A stretch of 64,000 nt of DNA from Bryobacterales bacterium (GTDB lineage Bacteria > Acidobacteriota > Terriglobia > Bryobacterales > Bryobacteraceae), in the NCBI GenBank assembly GCA_016713735.1, contig JADJOP010000043.1, forward strand, positions 186,001-250,000, in the 5' to 3' direction. Made by a program: the position numbers and the translations under genes. Numbering within the stretch: position 1 is the first letter of the stretch; every line of letters begins with the position of its first letter. The notes under the pieces are model-generated. The model saw only the letters and a program-made list of their open reading frames with translations, was not told the origin of the DNA and did not search any database. This document shows, in pieces, positions 52,037 through 60,970 of the stretch.

Positions 52037-52744
52037 ATGGCAAGCGTGTCGACCTCGGTGAAATCACCTTCCACGAGCCTGTTGCGCCCGCAGTCGTTGC
52101 GCGATGAGATCGTCCACGTTCTGCAGCAGGACATCCTCACCGGCGTGTTTCAGCCGGGCCAGCGGATTGTGGAACGGGAGCTAGTGCAGCGCTTCGGCGT
52201 GAGTTCGATTCCCGTGCGCGAGGCCTTGCAGGCGTTGGAAAGCAACGGGCTGCTGGTGCGCCGCTTGAACTACGGATACTCGGTGGTCGAACTCACGGAT
52301 GAGGAAGCGCTGCGCATCTGTGAGCTGCGCAGCCTGCTCGAACCGAAGGTGGTGGAATGGGCCGCCTTGCGCATCACGCCCGAGGCAGCCGCGGAACTGG
52401 ACCGGCGGCTCGACGACCTCTTCGCGGCCGCGCGGGAGGACGACATGGCGGCCTTCTTCCATGCCGACCTGCTGTTGCACCAGTGCATCTGGAGCGCCGC
52501 GGGCAATCACCATGCGGCCAAAGCGCTGGAGACCTCGGTGGGCTCACTGTTTGCCTCGGGGCTGGCCAACAGCATGCGCGACGCCAAAGCCGGCATCGCC
52601 GTGCCCATCGACCGGCTCGGCGAAGTCGAGAAACACCGGCGCATGGTGAACGCCATCAAGCGGGGGGCCGGTGCGCGTGCCGCGCAGGCGCTGTCGCAGA
52701 TCGCGGCCGGCTTCGAGCGCCATTTCCGCAGTCGCTCGAAGTAG
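52037..52744 (+). CDS. GntR family (FCD subfamily) transcriptional regulator
   Basis: A 235-residue regulator. The winged helix is at about 20-85 (L-R-D-E-I-V-H-V-L-Q-Q-D-I-L-T-G-V-F-Q-P-G-Q-R-I, L-V-Q-R-F-G-V-S-S-I-P-V-R-E-A-L-Q-A-L-E). The C-terminal FCD helical domain has I-C-E-L-R-S-L-L-E-P, D-L-L-L-H-Q-C-I-W and E-V-E-K-H-R-R-M-V-N-A-I, holding the metal/ligand-binding Asp and His positions of the family. FCD regulators often sense sugar acids or other organic acids. It is transcribed away from the receptor operon across a 76-base gap and probably controls it. Confidence 0.92.
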   Translation: MASVSTSVKSPSTSLLRPQSLRDEIVHVLQQDILTGVFQPGQRIVERELVQRFGVSSIPVREALQALESNGLLVRRLNYGYSVVELTDEEALRICELRSLLEPKVVEWAALRITPEAAAELDRRLDDLFAAAREDDMAAFFHADLLLHQCIWSAAGNHHAAKALETSVGSLFASGLANSMRDAKAGIAVPIDRLGEVEKHRRMVNAIKRGAGARAAQALSQIAAGFERHFRSRSK

Positions 52745-52751
52745 CTCGCGG

Positions 52752-53798
52752 TCAGCCTCTTGCTCCGCTCGCCGCCTTCGAAAGCAACATCAGATGGCGG
52801 TTCATGGGGGACGATGCATCGCCTCCTGTCAGAGCGCCCCAATTGCCGCGCGAGGAAGCGAGCACCATTCCGTGCGAGGGGAAGACCGCGCAGCAGTTGC
52901 CGCCCGCGCCGATGGAGAGAAACGCATCGCGCGGGGCATCGGGCCAGGTGAGGTCGCGCGGGTGCAGCCGGCTGGTTCGGTTGAACCACCAGTTGAAACC
53001 GTAGATCCCTGGACCGAACTTGGTGAAGTGATCGGAGCCGCCGCCGAAGGTGCCGATGTTCAGGTAGTCATCGTTCGCCGCCTGCCGTGTGTGCGGCAAG
53101 GCGAACGGCACATCCGGCTTCAGGTGTTTACGGAAGAAGGAGCGATGGAGCAGTTGCCTGCCGTTCCAGCGGCCCTGGTGCAGCCAGAACCAGCCGATGC
53201 GGGCGAAGTCGCGCACGGAGGCGAGCAGACGGCGCCGGGCGTTGAAGGTGAGCCCGTCTTCCAACTGCAGGGCGCCGAGCCGCGCGGGGGCATTGGCAAC
53301 GGCATCGGGGGCCTCGCGGTAGAGCCGGTCAAACAGCGTCAACTGGTAGAGCTGGATGGCATAGTCGTTATAGGCATAGGCGGCGCCGGGAGGCTCGGGG
53401 CGGGCATAGCCGCTGGTCATGGCGGCAAGATGGCGGAAGGTCATGGTGCGGTCTTTGTCGCGCAGCGCCCAGCCATATTCGGTGAGCCGCACGTCCACGC
53501 TCTTAAGCCGCTTCTCCTGAATCGCAAAGAAGAGCAGCGTGCTGAAGACCGGCTTTACGGAGGAGAGCCAGTCGCGCTTGGCCGACTGGTCGCCCCAGGA
53601 GTGTGCCAGGTAGCCGTCTTTGATCACGCAGCCGTTGCCGCCCAGGGCAGCGGCGAGTTCTTCCAGTTTCGCCGAGTCGAGCCCGAGCGCGGCCGGTGGG
53701 CGCGGCTCCCACTGCGCGCCTGGCCAGTGGTTGGTTGACGGCCGTGCCCATGCGCCGCCGGCCAGCAGCCCGATCGATAGCTCTCTTCGCGTGATCAT
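52752..53798 (-). CDS. Serine hydrolase, beta-lactamase class C family
   Basis: A 348-residue exported protein. The start at M-I-T-R-R-E-L-S follows GGGAGGA by nine bases and gives a twin-arginine-type signal; the frame is open 64 codons further up but without such features. The nucleophile motif S-x-x-K is S-S-V-K in W-L-S-S-V-K-P-V-F-S, Tyr of the Y-x-N-type motif is in A-Y-A-Y-N-D-Y-A, and a late S-I-G-A-G-G-N stretch is in the position of the third motif. Members of this family are mostly esterases or peptidases rather than resistance enzymes. It converges with the GntR gene, seven bases apart. Confidence 0.83.
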   Translation of the reverse strand: MITRRELSIGLLAGGAWARPSTNHWPGAQWEPRPPAALGLDSAKLEELAAALGGNGCVIKDGYLAHSWGDQSAKRDWLSSVKPVFSTLLFFAIQEKRLKSVDVRLTEYGWALRDKDRTMTFRHLAAMTSGYARPEPPGAAYAYNDYAIQLYQLTLFDRLYREAPDAVANAPARLGALQLEDGLTFNARRRLLASVRDFARIGWFWLHQGRWNGRQLLHRSFFRKHLKPDVPFALPHTRQAANDDYLNIGTFGGGSDHFTKFGPGIYGFNWWFNRTSRLHPRDLTWPDAPRDAFLSIGAGGNCCAVFPSHGMVLASSRGNWGALTGGDASSPMNRHLMLLSKAASGARG

Positions 53799-54041
53799 GC
53801 GCTGCGGTCCTCCCTGTTCGTGCACGCCCGCGCCATGCTGACTGTCAACCCAGGCGTCTCTGTTGACGGCGTCGTGAGAACGTGCCGTGCAGGCTTCGAT
53901 CATACCCTCCCTCGCACATAGCGCCGCGGCTTGATCAGCGGACGGCGCCAGGGGCAAAGGCCGACCGGCAGAACTGTGCAAGTAATTCACCTGATCGTTC
54001 TAGCGACGGGGCCGCTTCCGGGATAGAGTGCAAGTCCGAAT

Positions 54042-55601
54042 ATGAGGCACGCGTTGAAACGGTGGGCATTTCTGCTGGCGATTGCCGCTGCGTTGCAGGC
54101 TGTTGAGGTGGAACAGTACCGGCCGCACGATTTCACGTTCACGGCGCGAGTGGAAGGCAATCCGTTTGAGGTGGACTTGCGCGCGGAGTTCCACGGGCCG
54201 GACGGCAGGCAGTTGACCATTCCCGCTTTCTTCGACGGCAACGGGCAATGGAAGGTGCGTTTCTCGGCTCCTGTGCCGGGTGAGTGGACGATGCGGACCC
54301 TCTCACCGGTGGCCGCGCTGCACGGCAAGACGGAGTCGATCCAGGCCCGGCCCAATACGCATCGGCACACGCACGGCGCGCTGAGGGTGGATCCGCTGCA
54401 TCCTTACCACTTTCAATTCGAAGACGGCACGCGCTTCTTTCTGATGGGCTACGAGGCTGACTGGCTTTGGGGCGCGGATATGCTCGACCCGCAACGGAAG
54501 GTGATGCACAGGCTCATCGACCAGATCGCCGCCCGCGGGTTCAACTATGTGATCGTCAACGTGTATGCGCACGACACGCGCTGGTGTCCGGGCAAGGTGA
54601 ATGAGTGGGACTACGGCCCGGCGCCGGTGTATCCCTGGGAAGGGACGAACGGCAAACCCGACCATGAGCGGCTCAACCCGCGCTTCTTTCAGATCTACGA
54701 CGGCATGATGGAGGCCTTGCGCGAGAAGGGCGTCGTGGCGCACATCATGTTCAAGGTGTACAACAAGCAGGTGAACTGGCCGGCCGCGGGCAGCGCCGCC
54801 GAAGCCCGCTTCTTCCGCTACGTCACGGCCCGCTACCAGGCCTATCCGAACATCGTGTGGGACTTTGCCAAGGAGTCCTACAACGAGAAGAACAACCAGT
54901 TGCAGCATAACCTGATGGAACTGGTGCGCTCCACCGATGCCTACCGCCACATGGTGGGCGTGCACGATGACGACATCTACGAGTGGGACCCCAAGCTGGG
55001 CGCCACGCTCGACCTGCGCATCGATCAGCAGCACACGGACTGGGAGCAGATGATCGCCTTTGACCGCGCGCATCGCCGCAGGCCGGTGGTCAACGTGGAG
55101 TACAGCTACGAGTTGGGCGTGGAACCGCTGCCCACGCACAGCAACGTGAACCAGGTGGATTGGAAGCTGAATCTTGTCCGCGCCTACCGCATCCTGTTTG
55201 CGGGCGGCTACATTGCCTACTACTACAACAACACGGCCTGGGACATCGTGAAGCCTGATCCGGAGCCGCCGGGCATGGCGCGCTTTCAGATTCTCAAGCA
55301 GCTGTTCGAATCGGTGCCTTACTGGCGGATTAATCCGGCGCCCGCCCTTGCCGTCGGGGGGAAGTGCTTGAGCGATGAGGCGACCACGATGATGTGCCTT
55401 GCCGAGGGCGAGCAGGCACGCGCGAAGGACCGTCACCTCACGCTCAATCTGAGGGGATTCGCCGGCGTGCTGGAGGCTGAGTGGGTGAACACCTGGACGG
55501 GGGAGCGCAAGTCGATGGGGCGGATCGAAGCCGGTGTGGCGACGATCGACTACCCCGCGGAGTTTGCCGGCGCTCCGGCGATTCTTGTCCTCCGGCGCTG
55601 A
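54042..55601 (+). CDS. DUF5060 / apiosidase-like (DUF4038-type) glycoside hydrolase, copy 2
   Basis: A 519-residue paralog of the 45050 protein with the same order: signal peptide, DUF5060 sandwich (V-E-G-N-P-F-E-V-D-L-R-A-E-F-H-G-P), then the barrel with F-L-M-G-Y-E-A-D-W-L-W-G. Candidate catalytic residues are Glu278 in V-W-D-F-A-K-E-S and Glu353 in V-V-N-V-E-Y-S-Y-E. Differences include an inserted H-S-N-V-N-Q-V-D-W region after the nucleophile strand. As in copy 1, no ribosome-binding site precedes the ATG. The AraC gene begins 39 bases after its stop, so both may be one transcript. Confidence 0.85.
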   Translation: MRHALKRWAFLLAIAAALQAVEVEQYRPHDFTFTARVEGNPFEVDLRAEFHGPDGRQLTIPAFFDGNGQWKVRFSAPVPGEWTMRTLSPVAALHGKTESIQARPNTHRHTHGALRVDPLHPYHFQFEDGTRFFLMGYEADWLWGADMLDPQRKVMHRLIDQIAARGFNYVIVNVYAHDTRWCPGKVNEWDYGPAPVYPWEGTNGKPDHERLNPRFFQIYDGMMEALREKGVVAHIMFKVYNKQVNWPAAGSAAEARFFRYVTARYQAYPNIVWDFAKESYNEKNNQLQHNLMELVRSTDAYRHMVGVHDDDIYEWDPKLGATLDLRIDQQHTDWEQMIAFDRAHRRRPVVNVEYSYELGVEPLPTHSNVNQVDWKLNLVRAYRILFAGGYIAYYYNNTAWDIVKPDPEPPGMARFQILKQLFESVPYWRINPAPALAVGGKCLSDEATTMMCLAEGEQARAKDRHLTLNLRGFAGVLEAEWVNTWTGERKSMGRIEAGVATIDYPAEFAGAPAILVLRR

Positions 55602-55640
55602 CCGCGGCGGGTTCCGGCAGCCCGCCGTTCCCGTTCTAGA

Positions 55641-56618
55641 ATGAACTCCATGGCAATTCGCCTCCCCGGCGAGCTTACCTTTCAACCGTTCCGGATTGAG
55701 CATCTTGTCGATGCCGAAGGCCGCTACGAGGTGCCGCTGAACCCGCGCTTTCCCTTTCACGTCAACCTGTTCTCCTTCTCTCCGGCGCGCGCGCCGTTTT
55801 CGATGAACTGGCACGAGCGGCTGGAGCTATTCGTGCCCTTCGAGGGCAAAGGAAAGTTCCGCATGGGTGACCGCGCGGTGCCGTTTGCCGCCGGTGATGT
55901 GCTTGTCGTGGACGTGCGCAGCATGCACGGCGTGCTGGAGTTCACCGGCCGCAATCCGCGCGCCGCCGTGATCAGCTTTCTTCCCGAGCTGATTTGCGGC
56001 GCCGCTTCGCCGGAATGCGACTCGCAGTACCTGACACCCTTTTACTGCCAGCTTGCCTCCACTGAACCCGCTCTGCGGCAGACGGACCGCTTGCGCGTCC
56101 CTCTGCACGCGGCACTGGAAAAGCTGCTGCGCTGCTACTTCGGCGATGCCGGCGGATTGCATGTGGAAGCCGGCTGCAAGGTGTATCTGCTGGAGGCGCT
56201 CTATCTGCTCTCGCTGCACTTCGGCTACTCGGAAGAGTCGCGGGCGTTGCTGCAGCAGCGGCGCCGGCTGGCTGAGCGCTTCCGCAATCTCCACCTCTGG
56301 CTAGGTGAACACTACGCCGAGAAGCTGACCGTATCCGAGGCGGCTTCCCTCTGCGCGATGAGCGAATCGAAGTTCATGAAGGCCTTCAAGCAGGCCACCA
56401 ACCGGACCTTCGTGCAGCATGTCACGCAGATCCGGTTGAACCAGGCGCTGAAGCTGCTGCGCCACACCGACATGCCCATCAGCGAGATTGCGGTGCGCGT
56501 CGGCTTCAGCGATCAAAGCTACTTTGACCGGCGGTTCAAGGAGCGATTTCAGGAGACGCCGATTCAATGCCGCCGCGCGGCGCTGGCCCATGCGGACGGC
56601 AGGAAGCGCATGCGTTGA
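55641..56618 (+). CDS. AraC family transcriptional regulator with cupin-like N-terminal domain
   Basis: A 325-residue regulator. The N-terminal 120 residues contain a cupin-type sugar-binding fold: S-M-N-W-H-E-R-L-E-L-F-V-P-F-E-G-K-G and A-A-G-D-V-L-V-V-D. The C-terminal double helix-turn-helix (about 225-310) is clear: L-T-V-S-E-A-A-S-L-C-A-M-S-E-S-K-F-M-K-A-F-K and the second helix with I-S-E-I-A-V-R-V-G-F-S-D-Q-S-Y-F-D-R-R-F-K. It sits 39 bases behind the second DUF5060 hydrolase on the same strand and most likely controls that enzyme or the next receptor in response to a sugar. Confidence 0.92.
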   Translation: MNSMAIRLPGELTFQPFRIEHLVDAEGRYEVPLNPRFPFHVNLFSFSPARAPFSMNWHERLELFVPFEGKGKFRMGDRAVPFAAGDVLVVDVRSMHGVLEFTGRNPRAAVISFLPELICGAASPECDSQYLTPFYCQLASTEPALRQTDRLRVPLHAALEKLLRCYFGDAGGLHVEAGCKVYLLEALYLLSLHFGYSEESRALLQQRRRLAERFRNLHLWLGEHYAEKLTVSEAASLCAMSESKFMKAFKQATNRTFVQHVTQIRLNQALKLLRHTDMPISEIAVRVGFSDQSYFDRRFKERFQETPIQCRRAALAHADGRKRMR

Positions 56619-57197
56619 CCACTTCCCTCTTCGCCTGACGCTGGAACCGGGGGACGGCTGGAAGTGCGCGGCTCCGCTGCCATCTGACGCAGCAAACTGG
56701 CCCAAACGGCGCAAGCGCGGCGTTCGGCTGCGCCACCTGGGGGCGGCCGTGGAGCCTCACCTCGCCGCGCGGAGCCGTGACGAACACGAGCTACTCAACG
56801 GGCGGAACCGATCCGGCAACTACGACGGCGGCGACGATCAACAAGATGCTCAGCCCTTTTTACGATTCGATGGGCCGCATTCATTACGATGGCCGAACCC
56901 TCGCTGGGACAGCCGTGGATGAGCGGGGTGACCTAGTGTGGCCATCCGCCTGTATGTTGACGCCTGTTAGTGTCTGCTGGTGTCTGGTGAATGTCTTTTA
57001 ATGGTTAGATTCACAGGCAATCTGTATAATGATCACCCTGAGCGTCTTGAGGCATTCAAAGTCTTGAGAAGCTATTTCGTGCGCGCTTGGGGGGGAGAAT
57101 CGAGGCGGTTCCGCCGCCGTGTGGATTTTCATTCTGCCTGCAGGCGCGAACAGACGGTTCGTGGCAGTATCCGCTATTTTCAGCGCTGGAGGCATTG
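56619..57197. other. Non-coding stretch upstream of the fourth receptor
   Basis: Apart from the RHS-like remnant no gene is supported. TATAAT at 57025-57030 is a good -10 candidate but no matching -35 was found; if used, the receptor mRNA would have a leader of about 160 bases. The base composition drops in GC around 56940-57040 relative to the flanks. Confidence 0.5.
56620..56941 (+). pseudogene. Probable RHS/YD-repeat protein remnant
   Basis: One frame reads C-A-T-W-G-R-P-W-S-L-T-S-P-R-G-A-V-T-N-T-S-Y-S, then T-T-T-A-A-T-I-N and F-Y-D-S-M-G-R-I, which resembles the YD-repeat rhythm of RHS-type proteins ('GRP.S.TsPrGa.T..sY', 'DgmGR'). There is no start, no complete repeat array and the frame soon ends, so this looks like a decayed fragment. 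The assignment rests on a short pattern match only. Confidence 0.4.
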
Positions 57198-60100
57198 ATG
57201 ATCAGACAGCACCGGTCGGCGAGGCTGCTCGCTACGATCACTCTCATGGGGGCCTTGCTTTGGCTGGTCCCGCAAGGCCAGGCCCAAAGCGGCGCCGGGG
57301 CGATCCAAGGGACGGCCCAGGACGAGACAGCAGCGGCGTTGCCCGGCTGCGAAGTTGTGGTCGTCAACAAAAGCACAGGGGTCAGGACATCGACCAGGGC
57401 CAATGAACTCGGCTTTTACTCCGTGCGCGGGCTGTTCGTGGGTTCTTACACGGTTACCTTCTCGATGCCGGGGATGAAGAAGTACGAGGCCACCGTCACC
57501 CTGGCCAACGCCCAAGTGGTTGTCTTGAATCCGGTCCTCCAGGTGGGCGACGTGGCCGAGCAAGTCACCGTAACCGGCGATGCGCCGCAGTTGGCCACCT
57601 ATGACAGCGCGACGGTGAGCACGTTCCTCGACGCCAACCGCATCGATCAACTTCCCCAGAATGGACGGAACATCCTCGGCCTGGCGATGCGGACCGTACC
57701 GGGCCTGGAGGCCAACGGCACGCGCGCCAACGGCCTCATGGGCGAGGCGCTGGAGTATTCGCAGGACGGCGCGCCGATGACCAACCGCAACTTTGGCGGC
57801 GTTGCCAATACGGCGCAATCGACGCTGCCGGATCCGGACGCGGTGCAGGAAGCCAAGTTTGAAACGCTGAACTCCTCGGCGCAGTTCTCCACACCCGGGA
57901 CGGTGATTCTGACGACCAAGTCGGGAACCAACGGGCTGCACGGGACCATGTTTGAGACCCTCCGCAACAACTACTTCGGGATCGCCCGCGCGCGGCAGAA
58001 TCCGCCCAACTTCAAGGCGCCGCCCCTGGTGCGCAATGAGTTCGGCGCTTCCGTGGGGGGGCCGATCTACATTCCGAAGGTGTACAACGGCAAGAACCGG
58101 TCGTTCTTCTTTTTCGCCTATGAGCGGTTTTCGCTGCGTCGGGCTTCGAGCCAGTTGGTTCGTGTGCCGACACCGGCGATGCGCACCGGCGACTTCGCCG
58201 GCCTCATCAACGGCCAGGGCATCTTCCAGCAGCTCTACGACCCCTCCACTACCCAGAGCGCCAGCAACAGCTACCGCCGGCTGCCGTTTTCGAATAACTC
58301 AATCCCGCTGGCCCGCATCAGCCCGCTGGCCAAGACGCTCTACGCGGCCACGCCGTTGCCTTCCTCCTCCGATAACCCGCTCGTGAACGCCAACCTGAAC
58401 GACACCAACCAGGTCGTTCAAACCGTACCCAACATCAACACGCGGGTCGACCACGTCTTCAATGACGCCAACCGCATCTACGTGCGCTTCACCGACATCC
58501 GCCAATACCAACAGGCGCTGCGCAATTACCCCAGCGCATCGCCGGCCAATATCGAAGGCGGCGGCCTCCCCGCCGGCGCGACGGGATTCCAACAGATTCC
58601 CGTGGCCACGGTGAGCCATGCGCTCGGCTGGTCCCACACTTTCTCGCCCACCTTCTTTTCAGAAACCATCGTCAGCCAGCAGTGGCAGTCGATGTATGTC
58701 GAAGGCAATCCGGCCTCGCAGGCCAACTACGAATCCATCCTCGGTCTTCCCAACAACTTCGGCCAAATCGGATTTCCGGCGATCGGAACCAACCTGATCA
58801 TGCCCTACGGCGGCTCGCAGTGGAACTACGGCATGAACCAGCGCATCGACAACATCGACGAGAACATGAACAAGATCTGGGGCAAGCACCAGTTCGCCTT
58901 CGGCGGCCGCTTCCGCCACGAGCGCTTCGGCTACCTCTCTGACCGTTCACCGGACGCCGTCGATTTCTCCGGCCTGGCCACCGCCATGTACGACCCGACC
59001 TCCGGCGCTCAGTACAACCGCCTGCCCAACACCGGCTACCAGGACGCCGACTTCTTTCTCGGGGCCGCTAATAATTACAGCCAGCGTTTGAACTCCCCGT
59101 TCAACCGTTCCTCGCTCCAGGAATTCGACCTCTATTTCCAGGACAACTACCGCATCGGCCGCAGCCTGACGTTGAACCTCGGCGTTCGCTGGGAAGGCCA
59201 CCCCGCCCCTCGCGCCGATGGCGGCAACTTCACCTTCTTCTCGCGCGAGAAGAACGCGATCGTGCTCAAGCATCCGATCGAGGACTACTACAAGATCGGC
59301 TACACCACGCCGGCGATCATCACGAACCTGAAAAACCTTGGCGCGAAGTTCATGACACCCGCCGAGGCCGGCCTGCCGGACACGGGCATCCGGGCCTCCT
59401 GGAACAACATCCTGCCGCGTGTCGGTTTTGCCTGGACTCCGTCGTTTGGCAAGAACGGTACGGTCATCCGCGGCGGCTATGGCCGCTATCTCTACCCGGT
59501 GCCGATCCGCAACTCGGTCCGCTATCTCACCTCCCTCTACCCCTTCGTCGCGGCTTACTCGCAGAACTTCAACTCCGCCCAGCAGTCGCCGGACGGCCTG
59601 CCGAATTTCCTGCTGCGCTCACCGGTCACCGTCGTGGCCGGACAGAACAGCCGTGATGTCGTCAACTCCAGCACCGTCAACTCGCTGCTGCCCGGCATCG
59701 CCATGAGCACCAGCCTCGATCCGGACTATCCGCCTGCCCGCGTCGACACGGCGAGCTTCACCATCGAGCAGCCCTTCCGGGATGGCTCGGTGCTGCGGGC
59801 CACCTATGTCTACACGCACGGCGAAAACCTCGACCAGAACTTCCAGTACAACAACGCTCCCTCGGCCTACGTGTGGATGACGCGCACCGGCACGACGCCG
59901 CCCACCGGCGCTTTGGCCTCGGTCGCCACCCGCCCCTACGACAACCGCACCTGGGGCGGAAACGTCGTCTCCACCAAGTACGGCTGGTCAAACAACAGCG
60001 CCCTCCAGCTGAACTACCAGCGCAACATGCGCAAGGGCTTCGCCTACCAGGTCTTCTATGTCTACTCGCGCGCGTTCCGCGTGGGCGGCAACACTTTCCG

Positions 60101-60914
60101 CGATAACGTCCTCAATCCGGCTACGATGTATGCCCCAGGCATTCTGCCTTCGGGCATGGACCTCGGCAGCGCCTACGAGCCGAGCCGCGAGTTCAACCGC
60201 TTCCAGAACTACGCCGTCGATGGCGCCATTCCCAAGCAGCGTCTGAACTTCAACGGCATCGTCGAACTCCCCGTCGGCAAGGGCAAGCGCTTCCTCGGCA
60301 ACGCCAACCGCCTCCTCGATGGCCTGCTCGGCGGCTTCCAGTTTGCCTTCACCGGCCAGCTCGTCGCCCAGGCCTTCCAGGTGAACGACACGCACTGGGG
60401 CCAGTTCAACCAGCTCGAAGTCTCCAAGACGAAACAGAAGATCACCGATTGCCGCTCCGGCATCTGCCGCGAGGGCTTCCAGTGGTTCAACGGCTACATC
60501 GCGCCGAATCTCATCAACGCCGCGCGCGGCGTCCAGGGACTTCCGGCCAACTACACGCCTTACATGGCCCCGATCAACAACACTCCCGGAGCCGCTAACT
60601 TCGGCAACAACAACGTGAGCGTCCGCCTGAACAATGGGACCAATGTTACGACCGCCTACAACCCGGGTCCCAGCGGCGCGCACCCCTTCGGATTCACTAC
60701 CCTCCAGGGCCCCTACAACTGGCAGACCGACATGTCGCTCTACAAGATCTTCGAGATCAACGAGCGCTGGAAGCTGCGCTTCAATATCGATGCCTTCAAC
60801 GCATTCAACATGCAGGGGCTCACCAACCCCGACGCATTGACCGGCATCAACACCATGCAGTCCAGCTACTGGACTCCGCGCCAGATCCAGTTGACCATGC
60901 GCCTGTCCTACTAG
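57198..60914 (+). CDS. TonB-dependent receptor, Oar-like, longest copy
   Basis: A 1238-residue outer-membrane protein. The start at M-I-R-Q-H-R-S has GGAGG five bases upstream and begins a signal peptide ending near G-Q-A-Q. The carboxypeptidase-regulatory domain follows (A-I-Q-G-T-A-Q-D-E-T), the plug has L-P-Q-N-G-R-N, and the barrel ends M-R-L-S-Y. A Cys pair (D-C-R-S-G-I-C) near the C-terminus may be a loop disulfide. Wobble positions favour C, unlike the G-ending codons of the receptor at 14766. It is transcribed alone and is closed by a terminator. No neighbour reveals its substrate. Confidence 0.92.
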   Translation: MIRQHRSARLLATITLMGALLWLVPQGQAQSGAGAIQGTAQDETAAALPGCEVVVVNKSTGVRTSTRANELGFYSVRGLFVGSYTVTFSMPGMKKYEATVTLANAQVVVLNPVLQVGDVAEQVTVTGDAPQLATYDSATVSTFLDANRIDQLPQNGRNILGLAMRTVPGLEANGTRANGLMGEALEYSQDGAPMTNRNFGGVANTAQSTLPDPDAVQEAKFETLNSSAQFSTPGTVILTTKSGTNGLHGTMFETLRNNYFGIARARQNPPNFKAPPLVRNEFGASVGGPIYIPKVYNGKNRSFFFFAYERFSLRRASSQLVRVPTPAMRTGDFAGLINGQGIFQQLYDPSTTQSASNSYRRLPFSNNSIPLARISPLAKTLYAATPLPSSSDNPLVNANLNDTNQVVQTVPNINTRVDHVFNDANRIYVRFTDIRQYQQALRNYPSASPANIEGGGLPAGATGFQQIPVATVSHALGWSHTFSPTFFSETIVSQQWQSMYVEGNPASQANYESILGLPNNFGQIGFPAIGTNLIMPYGGSQWNYGMNQRIDNIDENMNKIWGKHQFAFGGRFRHERFGYLSDRSPDAVDFSGLATAMYDPTSGAQYNRLPNTGYQDADFFLGAANNYSQRLNSPFNRSSLQEFDLYFQDNYRIGRSLTLNLGVRWEGHPAPRADGGNFTFFSREKNAIVLKHPIEDYYKIGYTTPAIITNLKNLGAKFMTPAEAGLPDTGIRASWNNILPRVGFAWTPSFGKNGTVIRGGYGRYLYPVPIRNSVRYLTSLYPFVAAYSQNFNSAQQSPDGLPNFLLRSPVTVVAGQNSRDVVNSSTVNSLLPGIAMSTSLDPDYPPARVDTASFTIEQPFRDGSVLRATYVYTHGENLDQNFQYNNAPSAYVWMTRTGTTPPTGALASVATRPYDNRTWGGNVVSTKYGWSNNSALQLNYQRNMRKGFAYQVFYVYSRAFRVGGNTFRDNVLNPATMYAPGILPSGMDLGSAYEPSREFNRFQNYAVDGAIPKQRLNFNGIVELPVGKGKRFLGNANRLLDGLLGGFQFAFTGQLVAQAFQVNDTHWGQFNQLEVSKTKQKITDCRSGICREGFQWFNGYIAPNLINAARGVQGLPANYTPYMAPINNTPGAANFGNNNVSVRLNNGTNVTTAYNPGPSGAHPFGFTTLQGPYNWQTDMSLYKIFEINERWKLRFNIDAFNAFNMQGLTNPDALTGINTMQSSYWTPRQIQLTMRLSY

Positions 60915-60936
60915 GGCGCGGCAACGTAGACAATCC

Positions 60937-60970
60937 AAGCCGGCTGGCCCACGGGCTGGCCGGCTTTTTT
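60937..60970 (+). terminator. Rho-independent terminator after the fourth receptor
   Basis: An inverted repeat with arms aagccggc and gccggctt, an inner ccc/ggg pairing and a short loop, followed by a run of T on the plus strand (60965-60970). It lies 22 bases after the receptor stop. On the minus strand the hairpin follows the cytochrome gene's stop but lacks a long T-run there, so termination in that direction would be weaker. Confidence 0.8.

Noticed and set aside
52752..53798. Beta-lactamase family gene as an antibiotic-resistance determinant
   Set aside because: The motifs fit class C-type esterase/peptidase relatives and the setting is metabolic; nothing supports resistance.
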